This document shows, piece after piece, positions 58,258 to 64,000 of a stretch of 64,000 bases of DNA. The position numbers were made by a program, and so were the translations under genes. Every line of letters begins with the position of its first letter. The stretch's first letter is position 1. The DNA is from Pseudomonadota bacterium (lineage in GTDB: Bacteria; Pseudomonadota; Alphaproteobacteria; Rhodospirillales; Magnetospirillaceae). The stretch is from the NCBI GenBank assembly GCA_023426365.1, contig JAFAAW010000003.1, positions 1-64,000 on the forward strand, written 5' to 3'. The notes below the pieces were generated by a model that had not been told where the DNA came from, searched no databases, and was given only the letters and a program-made list of their open reading frames with translations.

Positions 58258-58635
58258 CTATTTTTTTGCCGTGCCTGAATTTTCATCAGTTGACTGCGCC
58301 AGGAACGGATTGGCCCGCAACATGCCCGCGACGAACGGGTTGGCGGCGAACGGGTTGCCCAGCAGCGGGTTGGATTGGGCCAGCGCCCGCCACGGCGCCG
58401 TCATGGCCTGGGCCGCCTGGGTCCACAGCGCCAGCGGCGACAGTGGCGCCTGGGCGGCTTGCCCCAGCATCAGCGGCAATTGCGCCATGCCGGCAAGCAG
58501 CGGCAGGGCGGCGCGGAAATCGGGGGTGGCGTTCAGTTGAATGGTGACCATTTCCCCGCGCCCGTCGGGGGCGGCGCGGTGGACGATCTCCACGTTCATG
58601 GTGGGCAGATCGGCGGTCAGCTTGGTCTCGTCCAT
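58258..58635 (-). CDS. Hypothetical protein with C-terminal NP[LF] repeats
   Basis: The 125-residue protein belongs to no family I can name. After an acidic start, residues 40-85 are hydrophobic and Ala/Leu/Pro-rich (PLLAGMAQLPLMLGQAAQ). Then come Asn-Pro pairs at 89, 94, 99 and 109, each followed by Leu or Phe (NPLLGNPFAANPF). It could be a granule- or membrane-surface protein; a phasin-like role is a guess. GGAGGA lies before ATG 58635, and a perfect palindrome sits just upstream. It precedes nifA on the same strand by 125 nt. Confidence 0.65.
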   Translation of the reverse strand: MDETKLTADLPTMNVEIVHRAAPDGRGEMVTIQLNATPDFRAALPLLAGMAQLPLMLGQAAQAPLSPLALWTQAAQAMTAPWRALAQSNPLLGNPFAANPFVAGMLRANPFLAQSTDENSGTAKK

Positions 58636-58648
58636 GGCATCCTCCGCA

Positions 58649-58664
58649 TTTCGCAACTGCGAAA
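58649..58664. promoter_or_regulatory. Perfect palindrome upstream of the NPF-repeat gene (possible operator)
   Basis: TTTCGCA-AC-TGCGAAA is a 16-bp dyad located 14 nt before the start codon of the gene at 58635, next to its SD. Position and symmetry suit a dimeric repressor site. The regulator is unknown. Confidence 0.45.
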
Positions 58665-58736
58665 GGATGCCATGGCGCGAGCCGTCAGGAAAGGGGCATG
58701 GTCGGCCCGGCGCGGGCGCTCATGCCCTGTGCGGGC

Positions 58737-59840
58737 TTATTCGGCGTAGGCGTATTTGCCGTTCTTCCACACATAGACCACATAGGTCGGGCCGACCACG
58801 TCGCCCTTGGCGTCGAAGCCGACGGCGCCGATGGCGGTGTCCATCTTGTCGCCCGACCTCAGCGTGGTCATGACCTTGTCCGCCTCGATGCTCTTGGCCT
58901 TTTCGGCGGCCAGCGCCCATGCCTGCAACGCGGCGTAGCTGTAGAGGGTATAGGTTTCCGGCTCGTACTTCTGGTCGCGGAAGTACTTCACCAAGGCGGC
59001 GTTCTGCGGCAGCAGGCGCGGATCGGGGCTGAAGGTCACCAGGGTGCCTTCGCCGGCCGGGCCGGTGATCGCCCAATATTCCTCGACCAGCAGGGCGTCG
59101 CCGCCCATCAGCGTGGTCTTGACGCCCTGGTCGCGCATCTGGCGCACGATCAGGCCGCCCTCGGTCTTGTAGCCGCCCAGGAACAGGTAATCCACCTTGG
59201 CCGCCTTCACCTTGGTGACCAGGGCGGAATAGTCCTTCTCGCCGGCGGTGATGGCCTCATAGAACACCTCGTTGACGCCCTTGGCGTTCAGCGCCTTCTT
59301 GAACTCGTCGGCCAGTCCTTTGCCGTAAGCTGACTTGTCGTGGATGATGGCGACCGACTTGCCCTTCTGCTTGCTGGCCAGGTAATCGGCGGCGACGCCG
59401 CCTTGCTGGTCGTCGCGGCCGCAGACGCGGAACACGTTGTTCAGCCCCCGTTCGGTGTATTTAGGGCTGGTGGAGCCGGGCGAAATCTGCGGGATGTTGT
59501 TTTCCTGGTAGACCTCGGACGCCGGGATCGACGAACCCGAGCAGAAGTGGCCGATCACCACCGCCACCTTCTTGGCCGACAGGTCCTCGGCCACCGACCG
59601 GGCCTGCTTGGGGTCGCAGGCATCGTCGCCGATGGCCAGTTGCAGCTTTTGGCCCAGCACGCCGCCCTTGGCGTTGATGTCGTCGATGGCTTTGAGCGCG
59701 CCGCGCTTGAACTGCTCGCCGAACTGGGCCTCGGGGCCGGTCATCGGGCCGGCCAGACCGACCAGGATGTCGGCGCGGGCGGCGGCGGTGGTCATGACCA
59801 CGCCCAGGGCGGCGACAGCGAGGGTGCTTATCAACTTCAT
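58737..59840 (-). CDS. livJ: Branched-chain amino-acid-type ABC transporter substrate-binding protein
   Basis: The 367-residue periplasmic binding protein has a clear signal peptide (about 1-24, cleavage near ARA-D). It has the type I Leu/Ile/Val-binding fold (DILVGLAGPMTGPEAQFGEQ, IPQISPGSTSPKYTERG). The two Cys in GDDACDPKQA and GHFCSG may form the family disulfide. It feeds ligand to the LivM/LivG/LivF membrane complex encoded upstream on the same strand. True ligands in this family range from amino acids to amides and aromatic acids, so Leu/Ile/Val specificity is not certain. GGAGAAGGGG precedes the ATG. Confidence 0.9.
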   Translation of the reverse strand: MKLISTLAVAALGVVMTTAAARADILVGLAGPMTGPEAQFGEQFKRGALKAIDDINAKGGVLGQKLQLAIGDDACDPKQARSVAEDLSAKKVAVVIGHFCSGSSIPASEVYQENNIPQISPGSTSPKYTERGLNNVFRVCGRDDQQGGVAADYLASKQKGKSVAIIHDKSAYGKGLADEFKKALNAKGVNEVFYEAITAGEKDYSALVTKVKAAKVDYLFLGGYKTEGGLIVRQMRDQGVKTTLMGGDALLVEEYWAITGPAGEGTLVTFSPDPRLLPQNAALVKYFRDQKYEPETYTLYSYAALQAWALAAEKAKSIEADKVMTTLRSGDKMDTAIGAVGFDAKGDVVGPTYVVYVWKNGKYAYAE

Positions 59841-59962
59841 CCCCTTCTCCTTTTCAGAGCATCGACCTTTGGGCGCGGCACCGCCCCTCCACCGTGCGAG
59901 TTTAACAGCCGAAGGCGCGCGGTCCAGCACCTCGTTTTCGCCCCCTGGACGAAAGGAAGGGG

Positions 59963-61195
59963 TTATGGGCGGCGCAGGAAGAGCAAATGCACGCCGTTGA
60001 GCGACCACAAAGCGGCCACCGCCTCGCGGAAGGCCTTGTCCGGCAGCTTGGCGGCGCGCTGGATGTCGCCCAGCGAGGTGTTGCCGTCGATGCGGCCGGC
60101 GACCGCCGCCACCGCGGGGGTGACCGTGATCTGGCAGACGATGGGGCCGCGGCTCTTGCCGAACTGGAAGGTGCCGCCCAGCTTTTCGTGCGGGAAGGTG
60201 AAGCCGTCGTGCCAGACCGGGATGGCGGCCTTGTCGGTGGGCGACGGCGGTGTGGCCGGGTTGTCCCGGTGCACCACGTAGAAGACGTGCTTCTGCGACA
60301 GGCAATGCATGGCCTCGGCCGCCGCCGCGCGTTCCAGCATGGACTTGCCGTCCAGGCGCTTCAGCAGATCGGGGTCGCCGCACACCCCGGCCGGGTCGTA
60401 CTGCGCCAGCGGAATGAACGTGGTGACGCGCAGGCCGGCGCCCTCGGCGAAGCGGCCGATTTCCTCGACGGTGTAGCTGCGATCCTGCGAATGCAGGAAC
60501 ATGTCGAACAGTTCGTTGTCGTCGGTCTTGGGCGTGATGCCCAGCACCGGATTGGAGCGCAGCAGATTGGTGTTGGGCAGCGACGCCATCACCCGGCGGA
60601 AGACGGCCAGCCGCTCGGCGGCAGGCAGGGTGGCCGGCGCCAGGGTGCGCAGCAGCGCCTGCATGGGATAGACGCCCGAGCGTCCCAGCGTGCCGTAGAG
60701 CATGATGCCCATGGCGCCGTCGGGCGCCAGTTGCGATGCCAGCGCGGCCAGGCCGGCATCCGGGTCGGGCAGGTGATGCAGCACGCCCGAGCAGTCGATG
60801 TAATCGTAGGGGCCGGGGGCGAGCGTCGCCACATCGAGCAGCGAGCCGGTGACGAAGGTGATGTTGAGATTGCGGATGGCGGCGCGCTGCTCGGCGATGG
60901 CGCGCGAGGCGGCCGACAGGTCCACATAGACCACCTCGGCCGGGCAGCCGCGATCGGCCAGTTGCTGAGCCAGATAGATCAGGGCGTCGCCGGTGCCGCC
61001 GCCCGCCACCAGCACGCGCATGGGCTTGGCGAAGTCGCGGCGGCCGCCGAAGGCGAAATGGCTGATGCCGTCCAGGTTGCCGCCCAGCGTGGTGATCAGG
61101 CGCTTGCGGTCATCCTCGGGGTCGCGCAGCGGATAGGGGAAGACCTCGTACTGGTCCTTGACGCCGGTGACGGCGGTATTCTTGGATTTAGCCAT
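59963..61195 (-). CDS. Class I SAM-dependent methyltransferase
   Basis: The 410-residue protein has a Rossmann methyltransferase domain (about 50-200). Motif I is VLVAGGGTGDALIYLAQQL, the acidic residue is in VVYVDLS, and YDYIDCSGVLHHLPDP follows motif IV. The first 50 residues contain YEVFPYPLRDPEDD, typical of a subgroup related to protein or small-molecule methyltransferases. The C-terminal 150 residues form an extra winged-helix-like domain. It overlaps the small membrane protein gene by 8 nt, embedding it in the liv operon. Its substrate is unknown. Confidence 0.88.
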   Translation of the reverse strand: MAKSKNTAVTGVKDQYEVFPYPLRDPEDDRKRLITTLGGNLDGISHFAFGGRRDFAKPMRVLVAGGGTGDALIYLAQQLADRGCPAEVVYVDLSAASRAIAEQRAAIRNLNITFVTGSLLDVATLAPGPYDYIDCSGVLHHLPDPDAGLAALASQLAPDGAMGIMLYGTLGRSGVYPMQALLRTLAPATLPAAERLAVFRRVMASLPNTNLLRSNPVLGITPKTDDNELFDMFLHSQDRSYTVEEIGRFAEGAGLRVTTFIPLAQYDPAGVCGDPDLLKRLDGKSMLERAAAAEAMHCLSQKHVFYVVHRDNPATPPSPTDKAAIPVWHDGFTFPHEKLGGTFQFGKSRGPIVCQITVTPAVAAVAGRIDGNTSLGDIQRAAKLPDKAFREAVAALWSLNGVHLLFLRRP

Positions 61196-61534
61196 TGTCG
61201 GGTTTCGAGTTTCCGATGGGGGACCAGCCGAACAGGCCGGCCCGGCGGTACAGCCAGGGATATTGGTCCACTATACGCCGCGCCCGGGTCAGGCGATAGG
61301 AGGCCAGCGTGACGGCAATCAGCACGGCGGCCTCCAGCCCATAGGCGGGCAGGGACAGCAGGGTGCCGCCGAACAGGGCGAAGCTGAGGAAGCGGGCGGC
61401 GGCGGCCAGCCCCAGGGCATAGGGGAACACCTGCCATTGCGGGCGCCAGGTGGCGGCCAGCGCCTGACCGGCCATGAAGGCGCAGCCGCCCATGAACAGC
61501 ACGGTGACGCCGATGAAGACGGGCAGGCTCTCGA

Positions 61535-61538
<4 letters not shown>
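61188..61538 (-). CDS. Small membrane protein of the liv operon (DUF6867-like)
   Basis: The 116-residue protein has three predicted membrane helices (about 5-28, 38-60, 64-82) and a hydrophilic tail with YPWLYRRAGLFGWSP. It overlaps livF by 4 nt (ATGA) and the methyltransferase by 8 nt, so all three are translationally linked. It resembles the alphaproteobacterial DUF6867 group from memory; this is not confirmed. Function unknown. Confidence 0.7.
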
Positions 61539-62253
<715 letters not shown>

Positions 62254-62254
<1 letters not shown>

Positions 62255-63105
62255 CAGGACTCCTCCTCGACGTCGCCGGCCACCTCGGGCGGCAATTCCT
62301 CGTCCTCCTCCTCGCCCAGATAGGCGCGGATGACGGCGGGGTCGCGGCGCACGTGATCCGGCGTGCCTTCGGAAATCTTCTTGCCGTAATCCAGCACCAC
62401 CACCCAGTCCGAGATGCCCATGACCACGCTCATGTCATGCTCGATCAGCAACAGGCCGATGCCGTGCTCGTCGCGGATGCCGCGCAACAGGGTGTTCAGT
62501 TCCAGGCTCTCGCGCGGGTTCAGCCCCGCCGCCGGCTCGTCCAGGCACAGCAACAGCGGATCGGTGCACATGGCGCGCGCGATTTCCAGCCGGCGCTGCG
62601 AGCCGTAGGGCAGGGCGCCGGCCTCCTCGTCCGCCAGCTTGGTCAGGCCCACCTTGTCGAGCCAATAGTGGGCGCGCTCCACCGCCTGCCGCTCGGCATT
62701 GGCGTAGCGCGCAAGCCCCAACAGGCCGGCCAGGGAAAAGGCGCTGGCCCGCATCAGCACCTTGTGCTGGGCGACGATCAGGTTTTCCAGCACGCTCATG
62801 CGGGCGAACAGGCGGATGTTCTGGAATGTGCGCGCCACCCGCGCGCGCGCGGCGATGCGGTGGTCGTCCAGCCGTTCCAGCAGCACCGGGCCGTCGGCGT
62901 GGTGCAGCGCCATGCGCCCCACCTGCGGCTTGTAAAAACCGGTGATGCAGTTGAACATCGTGGTCTTGCCGGCGCCGTTGGGGCCGATCACCGCCGTGAT
63001 CTGGCGCTGGGCGGCGGTGAACGACAGGTCGTTGACGGCGAACAGGCCGCCGAAGCGCATGGTGACATGCTCGACCTCCAGCAGCGGCAGGCGGGCGTCG
63101 CTCAT
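62254..63105 (-). CDS. livG: ABC transporter ATP-binding protein LivG
   Basis: The 283-residue ATPase has Walker [13 protein letters not shown], the LivG-type signature [15 protein letters not shown], Walker [14 protein letters not shown] and [17 protein letters not shown]-terminal acidic tail ([19 protein letters not shown]) is an extension. Start ATG 63105 overlaps the livM stop by 4 nt. Confidence 0.95.
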
Positions 63106-64000
63106 TTGCCGCCTCCCAGGTTGATGGTGGGCGACCGGCTTGCCAGCAGGCCGGATGGCCGCCACAGCATGATCAGCACCATGGCGCCGCCGAAGGCCAG
63201 CATGCGGTATTGCTGCAACTCGCGGAACCATTCCGGCAGCCCGACCAGCAGCAGCGCCGCCAGCACCACGCCGATCTGGCTGCCCATGCCGCCCAGCACG
63301 ACGATGGCCAGGATCACCGCCGATTCGATGAAGGTGAAGCTTTCCGGGCTGATGAAGCCCTGGCGGGTGGCGAAGAAGGAGCCTGCGAAGCCGGCGAACA
63401 TGGCGCCGGTGGCAAAGGCCGACAGCTTGATGTTGGTGGGGTTCAGGCCCAGCGAGCGGCAGGCGATCTCGTCCTCGCGCAGCGCCTCCCACGCCCGGCC
63501 GATGGGCAGGCGGCGGATGCGCAGCGTGAACAGGTTGGTCAGCAGCGCCAGCGCCAGGATGACGAAATACAGGAAGATGACGCGGTGATTGCCCGAAAAC
63601 GGGATGTCGAAGAACTGGGCAAAGGTCTTTTGCCCCTCGGGGGCGCTGGCGGCGAAGGGCAGGCCGAACAGGGTGGGGCGGGGGATGCCGCTGATGCCGG
63701 CGGGGCCGCCGGTGAAATCCTGCCAGTTCTGCAACACCACGCGGATGATTTCGCCGAAGCCCAGGGTGACGATGGCCAGATAATCGCCGCGCAGGCGCAG
63801 CACCGGAAAGCCCAGCGCCACGCCGAAGGCGGCGGCGAACAGCCCGGCCAGCGGCAGGCACACCCAGAACGACCAGCCCAGTTGGGTGGACAGCAGCGCG
63901 TAGGAATAGGCGCCCACCGCGTAGAACGCCACGAACCCCAGGTCCAGCAGGCCGGCCAGGCCGACCACGATGTTCAGCCCCCATCCCAGCATGACGTAGA
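63102..64000 (-). CDS. livM: ABC transporter permease LivM (5' end beyond window)
   Basis: About 299 residues of the inner-membrane permease are visible. The reading frame remains open to the window edge, so the start lies past 64000. Eight or so membrane helices are predicted. It contains the [29 protein letters not shown] N-terminal segment (shown here in part) and the cytoplasmic coupling EAA-like loop [20 protein letters not shown]. It would pair with LivH, presumably encoded just upstream outside the window. Confidence 0.92.
   Translation of the reverse strand, partial: YVMLGWGLNIVVGLAGLLDLGFVAFYAVGAYSYALLSTQLGWSFWVCLPLAGLFAAAFGVALGFPVLRLRGDYLAIVTLGFGEIIRVVLQNWQDFTGGPAGISGIPRPTLFGLPFAASAPEGQKTFAQFFDIPFSGNHRVIFLYFVILALALLTNLFTLRIRRLPIGRAWEALREDEIACRSLGLNPTNIKLSAFATGAMFAGFAGSFFATRQGFISPESFTFIESAVILAIVVLGGMGSQIGVVLAALLLVGLPEWFRELQQYRMLAFGGAMVLIMLWRPSGLLASRSPTINLGGGK

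Overview
The window is high-GC DNA from an alphaproteobacterium, most likely Rhodospirillales and close to Magnetospirillum/Phaeospirillum. This is inferred from gene order (tig-clpP-clpX-lon-hupB-tRNA-Val-tRNA-Asp-nuoA-N-birA-coaX-rnj), an RpoH-type sigma factor with a recognisable RpoH box, a NifA of the oxygen-sensitive cysteine-motif class, a globin-coupled chemoreceptor and a bacteriohemerythrin. Together these suit a microaerophilic, probably diazotrophic bacterium. No species can be named from the sequence alone.

Layout. 1-5.6 kb: the end of a periplasmic GMC-type sugar/polyol dehydrogenase operon, then a convergent pair for alpha-glucan chemistry (amylo-alpha-1,6-glucosidase-like protein and a GT4 glycosyltransferase). 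5.7-19 kb: rpoH, two unknown proteins, gltA and gltX (citrate synthase, Glu-tRNA synthetase), comEC, dadA, nnr (NAD(P)HX repair), malonyl-CoA decarboxylase and a soluble haem-globin chemoreceptor. 19-26.4 kb: tRNA-Leu, then the protein quality-control block tig, clpP, clpX, lon, followed by hupB and tRNA-Val.

26.35-34.5 kb is an integrated genomic island. A 19-bp direct repeat of the 3' end of tRNA-Val marks both ends, and a tyrosine integrase lies beside the right copy. The cargo is a minus-strand set reading SIR2-domain protein, HerA-type ATPase (4-nt overlap), then a protein with an RNxxxH motif typical of HEPN RNases. It also holds a divergent membrane protein, a small serine recombinase with palindromic sites upstream, structured non-coding DNA and an AT-rich stretch with a tiny hydrophobic ORF. 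SIR2-HerA matches the known Nezha-type anti-phage system, in which NAD+ is depleted. The third, HEPN-like gene and the structured leader are the parts that may be undescribed.

34.8-52.5 kb: tRNA-Asp and a complete 14-gene nuo operon for respiratory complex I in canonical order, with most genes overlapping or nearly so, continuing into birA, coaX and rnj. 52.5-58.7 kb: an MFS transporter whose ribosome binding site lies in a perfect hairpin, a membrane-anchored CoxG-like protein overlapping it tail to tail, a GT2 glycosyltransferase, a small ORF, bacteriohemerythrin, nifA and an NPF-repeat unknown. 58.7-64 kb: a branched-chain amino-acid-type ABC cluster (livM partial, livG, livF, a small membrane protein, a methyltransferase, and the periplasmic binding protein), all on the minus strand with overlapping stops and starts.
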